Positions 22,522-30,886 of a DNA stretch of 64,000 nucleotides are shown here, piece after piece. Numbering within the stretch: the first letter of the stretch is position 1; the number at the start of each line of letters is the position of its first letter. The stretch comes from PALSA-607 sp963737705 (GTDB taxonomy: Bacteria; Actinomycetota; Actinomycetes; Acidothermales; Acidothermaceae), in assembly GCA_963737705.1 (NCBI GenBank), contig CAVTTP010000005.1, forward strand, positions 434,001-498,000, written 5' to 3'. The position numbers and the translations under genes were made by a program. The notes beneath the pieces were generated by a model. The model did no database searches. It was not told the DNA's origin and saw nothing but the letters and a program-made list of their open reading frames with translations.

Positions 22522-25437
22522 CTACGGGAAGACCTCGACCTCGGAGAACTGGGCGGCCGGCCAGCCGGTGTTGTCGCTCACCGTCAGCCGCACGTAACGG
22601 GCGTGCACCGGCGTCGATCCCAGCGGCACCGTGACCGTGTTCTTGGTTGTCGGGTCGAACGTGTAGCCGGCGCTCGGCAACACGCTGGTGTAGGCCGCCC
22701 CGTTGGTGCTCGCCAGCACCGCGATGGTCTGCGTGCGCGTCGTCCACGCCGCATCGGGTGGCAATGTGAGCACCAGTCGGCTGATGGACTGCACGCTGCC
22801 TAGGTCGATAGTGATCGACTGCGGGAACGCATGGTTGGTGCTCTCCCAGTAGCTGCCGGTGTTGCCATCCGTAGCGTTGATCGGTGGGTAGCCGTCCTGC
22901 GAGCCGCTCGCGGTCGGTGTGGTGTTGAGCGCGAGATTCGAACTCGCCGTTGCGGTCCCCTTCAGCTGGACGACGACGGGTACCGCATCGCCCGACACTG
23001 TGAGTGCGCCGACTCGGCTGCCGGCGCCTGTCGGATCCATCGTCACGTTGATCTCGCACGATTGACCGGCAGCGATGACCGGTCCGCAGTCATTTTGCTG
23101 CCCGAAGTCTCCAGTCGTCGCGATCGCCGTGAGAGCGACGCTTGTCGAGCCGCCGTTCTTCAGGTGCACAACTTGGGCACCACTCGCCGTCCCCTCGCTT
23201 TGCGTTGCGAACGCCAATGCGGCGTGGTCAACGGTGAGCGGCCCGGTACTGGCTCGGCCAACGATCAGTGTGTAGACCGCAGATTTCGATGCAGTCGGGC
23301 CGGTAGCCGTGACCGTGATCGGATAGCTTCCCGCCACGACCGACGAGGCTGCCTTCACTGTCATGATGCGGCTGCCGCCCGCACTCATAGCTGCGGCGTC
23401 AAAGGTCGCAGTAACGCCGGGGGGTGCCCCGGAGACGGCAAGGTGCAGCAGCTGCGCGGCACCCGCCGTGACGGCTGACGTGACTGAAACCGTCGTCGAG
23501 CCAGCGGGTGCTATCGACCCAACGCTCGAGGCGAGGTCGACTGCGAAGCCGTCTGGTCCGGCGCTCGGCGGATACACATAGCTACGCACGGGCGCCGGCC
23601 ACGGGCCGCAAAACGTTTTGCTCCAGCCCGTATCACCGCCCTGCGTGGTGACAGTAAAGGCCTGCTCCGAGCTGCCGGTGTAAAGACAGTTGTAAATCCC
23701 CGCCGAGGCGCCGATGTTCGTGGCGACGACGTTCTTGAAGCTTGCAGAACCGTGTGACTCCAACTGCAACGCGAAGGTGCCAGCACCTGCGATTGCGACG
23801 TTGGTGAAGTCGACGTTGGTCACCGATGAACCGGTGAACTGGATGCCCTCGTACGAGCTGTCGATCAGACTGACGTCGCTCACCCTGACGGCGCCCGCCA
23901 TCGCCGAATCGCTTGCCCAGAACCACAAAGCCCCTACGCCGTAGTGCCAATTGGGATCGAGGACCCCAGTTCGCAGTGCTGTATCGCGAGCGACTGTCGT
24001 GGTGCCCGACATCGCCACGGCGTTGAACCGGTTCGCGAGATGAATTCCACCGCCCTGTGTCTGCGTGTCGGATACCACGTCATCGGTGACCTCGTTGTCG
24101 GCACCGCCATAGATCGCAATGTTGTTGGCGAGCACGGGAACTTCGACGGTATTGAAGCTGATCACGTCATTGGTGTCTGCGTCGTTCTCCGACCATGCCG
24201 CGATGCCGTCATCACCGGTGTTGCGGATGAAGTTATCGGTGACGGTCGCGTTGGTGATTCCGTCGTGCAGGTTGATCCCGTCGGCAGTCGTGTCGTCGAT
24301 CCGCGTGTGATCGATTGTCAACCCGTCGAACGGTCCATCGAGCCAGATGCCGACCTTGGTGTGCTCGATCCACAGGTTGGAGATCGTCGAGCCCCCGCCC
24401 ATAGCACCACCGATGCCATTGACCTGCGCGGCGTCGTCGCGCACGTCAACGGTTCCCTCGATGGCGAAATACGAGAGCGAGACGTTCGTGCTCGGGTTCG
24501 GCGCGGTGTTTCCGTAGATACCGATGCCGTCTCCGGTCAGAACGCTGTACCACTCACCGGCGCCAGTAAGTGTCGTGTTGCTCGCGACGACGAGGTGTTT
24601 GTTGACCTGAAACGTTCCAGGCGGGATCCAGACCGCTCGCCCCTGCGCAGCGCCTGCGGCAAGTGCCGAGCGGAAGGCTGCCGATGAGTCACGGACGCCA
24701 GTGGCGTCGGCACCGAACGTCATTACCGACACGGAACCCGCTGGCTGCGTTCGCGCCGGCGGTGCCTCTTCAAAGTCGACGAGATCGATCGTGTAAGAGG
24801 CAGCCGTGTCTTCAGCGTCAACTTGCAGCCGAATGCGCGCACCGGCTGGGACCTCCCTACCCAACAGCGCATGCACTTCGTCATAGAAGTGATGCGGGTT
24901 GCCGCTGCTTGCCGTGTTGGTGAACGGGTAGGCGCCGTAGTACCAGCTGTATTTGTTGGTCAGCGTCAACTCGCGGGTCTTGTGACCGTTGATGTAGACC
25001 GACAGGGTCGCGTTGTACGCAGAGCCGTCTGGTCGATCCGGAATGCTGTACCGGACGTCGAGTGAGTTGGTCGGTTGCGACGTGGTGAACTCGACGTACT
25101 TGCCCTTGCCTGTGAGCGTGACCGCGGACCGCCCGACGGCCTCGCCTGCGAGCGTGTCCCAGTTGCGATTCTTCGCCAGCACCACGCCGTTCGTCATGGC
25201 GTTCGCCGCCTCCTGCTCGACGAACGGCAGCGGCGCACCGCGGCCAGCCGTGAGCGACGGCGGTGATCCGGCAACCGTTGGCACGGCTGGGTGGCTGGTG
25301 TGCTTGGGGCTCGACAGCACGACGACGCCCGTCACCACGAGGCCCGCGACCACGATGACCGCGACCACGACGGTGACGATCAGGCGCCGCGGGCGGCCAG
25401 CCCGCTCCTTGCGCGTTGGGGTCGAGGTGGCGGCCAT
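22522..25437 (-). CDS. membrane-anchored or secreted GH87-like alpha-1,3-glucanase (mycodextranase-like) with C-terminal F5/8-type domain
   Basis: A 971-residue protein. Residues 19-41 form one hydrophobic helix after a basic start (signal or membrane anchor). A carbohydrate-binding-like beta-sandwich lies at about 70-226. A right-handed beta-helix at about 237-600 follows and begins MTFGADATGVRDSS. Candidate catalytic Asp386, Asp409 and Asp410 (ADGINLHDG ... TGDDG) are 23 residues apart, the spacing I recall for characterised GH87 enzymes. Then come Ig-like repeats and a choice-of-anchor segment (about 640-830) and an F5/8 type C (discoidin-like) domain at about 835-970. Expected to cut alpha-1,3- or mixed alpha-1,3/1,4-glucan outside the cell and feed the adjacent importer. 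A different polysaccharide hydrolase or lyase on a beta-helix is possible. Confidence 0.75.
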   Translation of the reverse strand: MAATSTPTRKERAGRPRRLIVTVVVAVIVVAGLVVTGVVVLSSPKHTSHPAVPTVAGSPPSLTAGRGAPLPFVEQEAANAMTNGVVLAKNRNWDTLAGEAVGRSAVTLTGKGKYVEFTTSQPTNSLDVRYSIPDRPDGSAYNATLSVYINGHKTRELTLTNKYSWYYGAYPFTNTASSGNPHHFYDEVHALLGREVPAGARIRLQVDAEDTAASYTIDLVDFEEAPPARTQPAGSVSVMTFGADATGVRDSSAAFRSALAAGAAQGRAVWIPPGTFQVNKHLVVASNTTLTGAGEWYSVLTGDGIGIYGNTAPNPSTNVSLSYFAIEGTVDVRDDAAQVNGIGGAMGGGSTISNLWIEHTKVGIWLDGPFDGLTIDHTRIDDTTADGINLHDGITNATVTDNFIRNTGDDGIAAWSENDADTNDVISFNTVEVPVLANNIAIYGGADNEVTDDVVSDTQTQGGGIHLANRFNAVAMSGTTTVARDTALRTGVLDPNWHYGVGALWFWASDSAMAGAVRVSDVSLIDSSYEGIQFTGSSVTNVDFTNVAIAGAGTFALQLESHGSASFKNVVATNIGASAGIYNCLYTGSSEQAFTVTTQGGDTGWSKTFCGPWPAPVRSYVYPPSAGPDGFAVDLASSVGSIAPAGSTTVSVTSAVTAGAAQLLHLAVSGAPPGVTATFDAAAMSAGGSRIMTVKAASSVVAGSYPITVTATGPTASKSAVYTLIVGRASTGPLTVDHAALAFATQSEGTASGAQVVHLKNGGSTSVALTAIATTGDFGQQNDCGPVIAAGQSCEINVTMDPTGAGSRVGALTVSGDAVPVVVQLKGTATASSNLALNTTPTASGSQDGYPPINATDGNTGSYWESTNHAFPQSITIDLGSVQSISRLVLTLPPDAAWTTRTQTIAVLASTNGAAYTSVLPSAGYTFDPTTKNTVTVPLGSTPVHARYVRLTVSDNTGWPAAQFSEVEVFP

Positions 25438-25450
25438 GGTGCGTCACGAT

Positions 25451-25640
25451 GGCACGCATCAGCTATTTGTCGCAAGATATCGACGAGATAGCGAAGAAAC
25501 TCGACGAGGCCTACTCCGCCGCAGCCCAGCGCGGACAGAGCCAACTACGCGCGGACAGAGCCAACTACGGACGAGCGGCGAGCAGGGCCAGTGCTGCTGC
25601 GCACCACGAGCTCCGGCTCGAACAGCAGCTCTTCCTCTGA
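25451..25640 (+). CDS. possible small protein on the opposite strand
   Basis: A 62-residue frame starting ATG 25451 (MARISYLSQDIDEIAKKLDE) in the gap between the glucanase start and the LacI stop, running 96 bases into the LacI 3' end. The first 30 residues read like an amphipathic helix with alternating charges. The remainder overlaps the 20-bp repeat and the antisense of lacI and looks less real. There is no obvious ribosome-binding site, and third-position GC is lower than in the neighbours. Confidence 0.2.
25531..25569. repeat. 20-bp direct duplication spanning the LacI stop codon
   Basis: GCGGACAGAGCCAACTACGC at 25531-25550 is repeated at 25551-25569 (last base lost). In the lacI frame the first-read copy gives GTA-GTT-GGC. 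The second, shifted by one base, gives TAG-TTG, so the duplication itself supplies the present stop (25545-25547). Confidence 0.85.
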
Positions 25641-26582
25641 CGCCTCAGCGCCATCGATCTGGTTCGCCAGCAACGTGACCACGGCCCGGCCCATCGCATC
25701 GATGGGTTGCCGCACGGTCGTCAGCGGCGGATCGGTGCAGTTCATGAAGGCCGAGTCATCGAAACCCACGACCGAAACGTCGCCCGGCACCTGGAGCCGC
25801 GCCCGCCGGATGGCCCGGATCACACCGAGCGCGAGCGGGTCGCTGGCACAGATGATCCCGGTGAGACCGCGCTGAAGTAGCCGGGTGCCGGCCGCCTGGC
25901 CGCCCTCGATCGAGAACATCGCCCGCTCAACGGCGTCCTTGATCGGGATCCCGGCCGCAGTCGCCATCGTGGTGAACGCGTCGAGTTTGCGCTTGGAGGG
26001 GATGTGGTCGAGCGGACCGAGGACGACCCCGATTCGCTCGTGCCCGAGCGCAAGGAGGTGCCCGAAAGCCTGCTCGACGGCGACGGCGTCGTCGGTCGAC
26101 ACCGTCGGGAAACCCAGATGCTCGACGGCCGCATTGACCAGGACGACGGGAACGCCACGTTCGTGCAACTGCATGAAGTGCTCGTGCGACGCGTCGGCCT
26201 CGGCGGCGGCGCCGCCCCCGAACACGACGCCCGACACCTGTTGCTCGAGGAGCATCCGGACGTACTCAGCCTCAGACATTCCGCCCGCTGAACTGGTGCA
26301 CAACACCGGTGTGAGGCCCCGCTGCGCCAGCCCGCCGCCAACGACCTCGGCCAGCGCGGGAAAGATCGGGTTCGAGAGCTCGGGCAGCACGAGCCCGACC
26401 AAGCGGACCCGGTCGCCGCGCAGCAGCGTCGGTCGCTCGTAGCCCAAGACGTCGAGTGCGGTCAGGACAGCGTCACGAGTCGCTGGGGAGACGCCCGCCT
26501 TACCGTTCAAGACCCGGCTGACGGTCGCCTCGCTCACGCCAACCTTTGCCGCGACATCCGCTAGTCGTTTCGCCACCTGCAT
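25545..26582 (-). CDS. LacI-family transcriptional regulator of the glucan locus
   Basis: A 345-residue repressor with an N-terminal helix-turn-helix (LADVAAKVGVSEATVSRVLN, residues 7-26), a hinge near residue 50-60 and a periplasmic-binding-like effector domain (VGLVLPELSNPIFPAL; GFDDSAFMNCTDPPLTTVRQ). It lies between the glucanase and aldo/keto reductase genes on the same strand and probably controls the transporter, GH13 and glucanase genes. Three TTGC-type half-sites just upstream of its start suggest autoregulation. Its last codons are part of a 20-bp duplication. Confidence 0.92.
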   Translation of the reverse strand: MQVAKRLADVAAKVGVSEATVSRVLNGKAGVSPATRDAVLTALDVLGYERPTLLRGDRVRLVGLVLPELSNPIFPALAEVVGGGLAQRGLTPVLCTSSAGGMSEAEYVRMLLEQQVSGVVFGGGAAAEADASHEHFMQLHERGVPVVLVNAAVEHLGFPTVSTDDAVAVEQAFGHLLALGHERIGVVLGPLDHIPSKRKLDAFTTMATAAGIPIKDAVERAMFSIEGGQAAGTRLLQRGLTGIICASDPLALGVIRAIRRARLQVPGDVSVVGFDDSAFMNCTDPPLTTVRQPIDAMGRAVVTLLANQIDGAEASEEELLFEPELVVRSSTGPARRSSVVGSVRA

Positions 26583-26589
26583 AAGTTAA

Positions 26590-26614
26590 CGCAAGCGATG
26601 CAAGTTATTGCAAG
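26590..26614. promoter_or_regulatory. direct-repeat operator candidate upstream of lacI
   Basis: CGCAAG (26590), TGCAAG (26599) and TGCAAG (26609) recur every 9-10 bases, about one helical turn, immediately upstream of the LacI start. On the coding strand they read TTGCA/TTGCG. The arrangement fits an autoregulatory binding site. Confidence 0.4.
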
Positions 26615-26663
26615 AATTCGTCACGACATTCGTTACCGTGGGCGGTCCGATAAGCGCGTGCGG

Positions 26664-27689
26664 TCAGGACGTACTGGGGCCGACCCACAGGTTGATGCCA
26701 CCCTCGATGGCGTAGCGGTCGATCTCCGCGAGCTCGTCGGTGCTGAACGCGAGGTTGTCGAGCGCACCCACGTTCTGCTCGAGCTGGGCCACGCTGCTCG
26801 CGCCGATGAGGACCGATGTCACTCGTTGGTCGCGCAACGCCCAGGCGAGTGCAAGCTGAGCCAGCGTCTGACCGCGGCGCTCAGCCAGCTTGTTCAGTGC
26901 TCGGACATGCGTCATGTTCTGGTCGTTGAGCAGCGACGAGTCGAGCGACTTCTGCTGCGCGGCGCGAGAATCCTCAGGGATGCCGCCGAGGTAGCGGTCG
27001 GTCAGCATCCCCTGCGCAAGCGGCGAGAAAGCGATGCAGCCGACTCCGTTGCGACCCAGTACATCGAGCAGATCCTCCTCGATCCAGCGGTTGAGCATCG
27101 AGTACGACGGCTGGTGGATGAGCAGCGGGGTGCCGAGGTCGCGCAGTATCGCAATGGCTTCATCCGTTCGGCGGCCCGAGTACGAGGAAATCCCGATGTA
27201 GAGGGCTTTCCCTTGACGGACGGCGGTGTCGAGCGCACCGAGTGACTCCTCCATCGGAGTGTCCGGGTCGAAACGGTGGTGGTAGAAGATGTCGACGTAG
27301 TCGAGACCCAGCCGCGACAGACTCTGGTCGAGGCTCGCGAGGAGGTACTTGCGCGACCCCCGGTCGCCATACGGGCCCGGCCACATGTCCCAACCGGCCT
27401 TGCTGGAGATGATGAGCTCGTCGCGGTAGGGCTTGAAATCCTGCGCGAACAGGTGGCCGAAGTTCGTCTCCGCACCGCCGTATGGCGGTCCGTAGTTGTT
27501 CGCCAGGTCGAAGTGCGTGATCCCGAGATCAAACGCCCGGCGCAGGATCGCGCGCTGGCTCTCAAGGGGCTTGTCATCACCGAAGTTGTGCCACAGGCCA
27601 AGTGATACCGCGGGCAAGTCGATGCCACTGCGGCCACAACGCCGGTAGGTCATCTGGTCGTAGCGGGAATCGGCCGCGTGGTACGTCAA
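26664..27689 (-). CDS. aldo/keto reductase (YghZ / L-glyceraldehyde-3-phosphate reductase-like)
   Basis: NADPH-dependent carbonyl reductase, (beta/alpha)8 barrel, 341 residues. The catalytic tetrad is recognisable: Asp61 and Tyr66 in FDLANNYG, Lys97 in ISSKAGW, and His137/138 in FYHHRF. The GPPYGGAE and HQPSYSMLNRWIE segments place it with YghZ/Kv-beta-like reductases. It probably reduces a sugar-derived aldehyde. It is on the same strand as the glucan locus, 81 bases upstream of lacI. Confidence 0.92.
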   Translation of the reverse strand: MTYHAADSRYDQMTYRRCGRSGIDLPAVSLGLWHNFGDDKPLESQRAILRRAFDLGITHFDLANNYGPPYGGAETNFGHLFAQDFKPYRDELIISSKAGWDMWPGPYGDRGSRKYLLASLDQSLSRLGLDYVDIFYHHRFDPDTPMEESLGALDTAVRQGKALYIGISSYSGRRTDEAIAILRDLGTPLLIHQPSYSMLNRWIEEDLLDVLGRNGVGCIAFSPLAQGMLTDRYLGGIPEDSRAAQQKSLDSSLLNDQNMTHVRALNKLAERRGQTLAQLALAWALRDQRVTSVLIGASSVAQLEQNVGALDNLAFSTDELAEIDRYAIEGGINLWVGPSTS

Positions 27690-27716
27690 GACGTGCTCCC
27701 TGGTCTGGTCACATAA

Positions 27717-27760
27717 GAACTGCGGTCACATCCGAACTGCGGTCACATCCGAACTGCGGT
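27717..27760. repeat. 17-bp tandem repeat (2.6 copies) spanning a stop codon
   Basis: GAACTGCGGTCACATCC at 27717-27733 and 27734-27750 is followed by a 10-base partial copy. The stop of the secreted cell-wall-binding protein (27743-27745) lies within the second copy. The period is not a multiple of three. Confidence 0.9.
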
Positions 27761-30037
27761 GACGCCGCTCAGGGTACCGATCAGCACCCATGTGCCCGAC
27801 AGGCTGGGTGACGCGAAATGCGGCAGCGACCCGACCGAAATCTGACCCACCGTTGCCCCCGACGTCGCGTTCAGTGCGACCACCGACCCTGACCCATCTG
27901 TCGTGTAGACAGTGCCCGACGCAACCACCGGCGGTCCGGTCAGGTTCGACGCCGCGTGCCACGCGATCGTCATCTGGCCCCCGGAAACGGAAAGGGCACG
28001 AATGCCATCGGTGCACGGAAGGTAGGCCGTGTTCCCCGAAACCGAGGCGCCGCCGAAGGGCTTGCAGAACGTGCCGATCTGCGTCACTTGGCCTCCCACG
28101 CCCCCGAAATGGGCGGGGTCGAGGAGGTAACCGCTGCCGCGCTTGCCCGCGATGAACACCTTGCCGCCGACGAGGACAGGCGACATCGAGCCGAGGTCGA
28201 GGTCGTTGTCGTTGTCGTTCGCCCAGGTGGCCGGCGCGAAGTAGTCGAGCCGGGTCAGCGTTGGCGAGAGCCGCGTGACGGAGTCCGACCCGTCGTAGGT
28301 CGTGTCCGATGCACCGTTGCCGGCCGCCACGAGGATCGTGCCGTCGGTGTCCTCGACGGGCCCGGCCGGCGCCCAGATGCCGCCTTCACGAGTGGTCGGC
28401 ACCGCCCAGCCAATCGGCGTCCCGCTGCCATTGCTTGCCACTGACACGACCTGGCCGATGTAGCTCGCGCAGTCGCCCGCGAGGCCGCCGTACGCGACGT
28501 ACACCCGGCCGTTCGCCACCAGGATTGCGCCGCGCTGCTGGCTTGCGATCGCCGTGCCAGACAACGGATCAAGCGTGCGATGAAAGACGATCGTGCCGGT
28601 CGCGAGACTTACACCAGCCAGGGTGTGATGGCCACCGGCGGTTTCTGCGACGGCCAGCACGAGTCCGTCACTGGGGTCGTATGCAGGAGTGCCCGTGATG
28701 CCGAGCGGATCGATGTCACCGCACGGAAGCAGCGATTGCGCGATCGGGTCAGCGATGTGCGCGCGCCACAGCACCGCGCCGGTCGACAGCGACAACCCGT
28801 ACAACGAGCCGCCCTCGGTCGCGGCTAGGACCGTGGTTCCAAGCACGATCGGTTGGCCGTAGACGGCGCCGTCCAACGACGCCTTCCAGCCCGCGGAGAA
28901 ACCGGCGAATGCCGGCGTCGCCGTTGTCAGGCCGGTGCGTTGCGCGTCGTGGTGGTACGTCGGCCAGTCGGTCGCACCGCCGACGACGGGCGCCGGTGGC
29001 GACGTCGGCGGGTTGCCCGAGCTGAGACCTGACGCGACGGCAGCGTTGATCGCACTCGTGCCTCCGAGCACGACCACGCTCGGTGCCGCAAGCGACTGAA
29101 TCGTCTGCCAGGTCTGCGGTGTGATGTACGTCGACGGCGCTAGGAGCAGCGGCCGATCACTTTCACCAGCCCACGCAGCGCCCGCAAGTGCGTCAGGGAA
29201 ATCGAGACCTGTTGCAAGGAGAACGCCGTTGCTCGCCGTCGTCCCGCCCTTGACTGCTACGAGCACGGACGCGACTGCGTCGGCGGTCTGATATCGGTCG
29301 GGGCCTTGCAGACGCGAGAGCGCTGCTCCATGAGCGGCTGCCACTGCAGTCGTCGCAACCTGAGCACTGACCGCGTTCGTGCCACCCAGCACCACGATCG
29401 CCGACGGGTGCAACCTGATGATCTCGTTCACTGTCTCGGCGGGCATCGTGTTCGGATCGGTGAGCAGCAGCGGACCGCCTGCAACCGCAGCGAGCGCCGC
29501 ACCTGCGAGGGCATCGGGGAAGTTGGTGCCGGTGGCGAGGTACACCGTCGTCGCGCCGTTCGGATATGTCGCCTGCGAGACTGCGACAGCGGTCGCGTAG
29601 CGGTCGCCACCCTGCCAGCGAACAACTGTTGCGCCGTGCGTGGCAACCTGTTGCGCAACCGCGGCACTTATTGCCGACGTACCACCGAGCAGTGCAACCT
29701 GGGCCGGCTTGAGGCGATCGATCTCGGCGGCAGCAGACGCCGACAGTGAGCCGCTTGCCGTCAGCAGCAAGGGGACGCCGAGGTGTCCGGCAGCTGCGGA
29801 CCCGGCCACTGCATCAGGAAACGTCGACCCAGTGGCGAGCAGCAGGGTGCTGTTGGGTGGGAGCGCGTTCGGCCAGCCTGCATCGGCGATTGCGGCGGCA
29901 CTCGCGTAGCGGTCGGCGCCAGCGACTCGGGTGACCGCAAGACCAGTCGCACCGGCAGCAGTCGGAACGCTCGTCGACACCGCGACAAGTGGGGCAGCCA
30001 ATACGAGCGCGGCAAGCGCGCCTATCCAGGTTCGCAT
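27743..30037 (-). CDS. secreted protein with cell-wall-binding repeats 2 and a quinoprotein-like beta-propeller
   Basis: A 764-residue exported protein from ATG 30037. It has a signal peptide (residues 1-28, ending near PTAAGATG), then three cell-wall-binding-repeat-2 units at about 36-325 marked by AGADRYA / GGDRYAT / GPDRYQT and TFPDAVAG / NFPDALAG / DFPDALAG. A Pro-rich linker follows, then a PQQ/WD-like beta-propeller at about 345-764 starting DWPTYHHDAQRTGL. The N-terminal part should bind peptidoglycan or wall polymers; the propeller may bind a partner or substrate. It is 44 bases downstream of the PPTase gene. No PQQ-liganding residues can be assigned. Confidence 0.85.
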   Translation of the reverse strand: MRTWIGALAALVLAAPLVAVSTSVPTAAGATGLAVTRVAGADRYASAAAIADAGWPNALPPNSTLLLATGSTFPDAVAGSAAAGHLGVPLLLTASGSLSASAAAEIDRLKPAQVALLGGTSAISAAVAQQVATHGATVVRWQGGDRYATAVAVSQATYPNGATTVYLATGTNFPDALAGAALAAVAGGPLLLTDPNTMPAETVNEIIRLHPSAIVVLGGTNAVSAQVATTAVAAAHGAALSRLQGPDRYQTADAVASVLVAVKGGTTASNGVLLATGLDFPDALAGAAWAGESDRPLLLAPSTYITPQTWQTIQSLAAPSVVVLGGTSAINAAVASGLSSGNPPTSPPAPVVGGATDWPTYHHDAQRTGLTTATPAFAGFSAGWKASLDGAVYGQPIVLGTTVLAATEGGSLYGLSLSTGAVLWRAHIADPIAQSLLPCGDIDPLGITGTPAYDPSDGLVLAVAETAGGHHTLAGVSLATGTIVFHRTLDPLSGTAIASQQRGAILVANGRVYVAYGGLAGDCASYIGQVVSVASNGSGTPIGWAVPTTREGGIWAPAGPVEDTDGTILVAAGNGASDTTYDGSDSVTRLSPTLTRLDYFAPATWANDNDNDLDLGSMSPVLVGGKVFIAGKRGSGYLLDPAHFGGVGGQVTQIGTFCKPFGGASVSGNTAYLPCTDGIRALSVSGGQMTIAWHAASNLTGPPVVASGTVYTTDGSGSVVALNATSGATVGQISVGSLPHFASPSLSGTWVLIGTLSGVTAVRM

Positions 30038-30081
30038 CGACCACCCTAGACACGCTGGGGTCACAGCGGTCAACCACGCCC

Positions 30082-30756
30082 CTACAAACTTCGCCGATCT
30101 ACCCGGTCGACCTGCACTCTCCAATCAGCCCCTTGCGCGACAACTGCACCCGCACACCGCTGGCCGACGTTGACATCGGCGACGTGCCAATCGCCGGTGC
30201 CGCCGGAGATGGTCGAGCCGCTCATGCCCACGGTGATGGACCGCAGCCCGAAACCGATGCCGACGCCGATCGCTTTGCCGTATGCCTCTTTGCGCGTCCA
30301 CACCGTCATAAACGCAACTGCGCGCTCGTCATCGTTCATCTTCTCCAGGAGGCGCAGTTCGTCAGCCGAGCAAACGCGTGCCATCAACCGAGGGGAAGGA
30401 GCTGATTGCCGGAACTGCTCGACGTCCACTCCGATTTGTTGGTTTGCGAAACCGACGACGACGTGCGGGCCACTGTGCGCGATGCTCACGAAGTAGCCGC
30501 CGAGCGCGCCGGTGAGAACCGGTCGACCAGTCGACTCAAGTTCGATGGCGACATATTTAGGCAGGACGGCGGCGATGCGCGCCACCGTTGACCGCAACAG
30601 AAGTCGGCCCACCACAAAAGCGGCGCGCGGTGTCTCCGCACGGATGCGGCTAGCACGCAACTGTTCGGGTTCGGGGAGACGTTGGATGGCCTCGTCGAGT
30701 TCATCGGAGGACATCGCGTCGGTGGAGGTCGTTGCGACGGTGACGAGGTCACCCAT
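30082..30756 (-). CDS. 4'-phosphopantetheinyl transferase (Sfp type)
   Basis: Activates acyl- or peptidyl-carrier proteins by attaching phosphopantetheine from CoA. It is 224 residues from ATG 30756, with AGGAGG at good spacing. Family motifs are SIAHSGPHVVVGF at about 95-107, GVDVEQ near 112 (Mg2+-binding Asp/Glu) and WTRKEAYGKAIGVG near 155. No polyketide or peptide synthase is in the window, so the target is probably encoded elsewhere. It is followed by the cell-wall-binding protein gene on the same strand. Confidence 0.9.
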   Translation of the reverse strand: MGDLVTVATTSTDAMSSDELDEAIQRLPEPEQLRASRIRAETPRAAFVVGRLLLRSTVARIAAVLPKYVAIELESTGRPVLTGALGGYFVSIAHSGPHVVVGFANQQIGVDVEQFRQSAPSPRLMARVCSADELRLLEKMNDDERAVAFMTVWTRKEAYGKAIGVGIGFGLRSITVGMSGSTISGGTGDWHVADVNVGQRCAGAVVAQGADWRVQVDRVDRRSL

Positions 30757-30814
30757 GCTTACCTCCTGTGCGCCGGTGAACTGCCCCGAACTGCAACAGC
30801 CATCTTGGCGCACG

Positions 30815-30870
30815 CCCAAGCAAACGGACGGCGGCGCTGCCTGCTCGACAGTGCCGCCGTCCGCCTTGGG
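30815..30870 (-). terminator. rho-independent-type hairpin downstream of htrA
   Basis: CGGACGGCGGC (30825-30835) pairs with GCCGCCGTCCG (30853-30863), extended inward by GCTG/CAGT with one G-U pair. An outer CCCAAG/CTTGGG (30815-30820 / 30865-30870) closes around a short bulge. It starts 17 bases after the protease stop on the minus strand and has a short U run (GTTTG) within its 3' side, so it is a good terminator candidate. Confidence 0.8.
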
Positions 30871-30886
30871 GTGTTACTGGGTGGGG

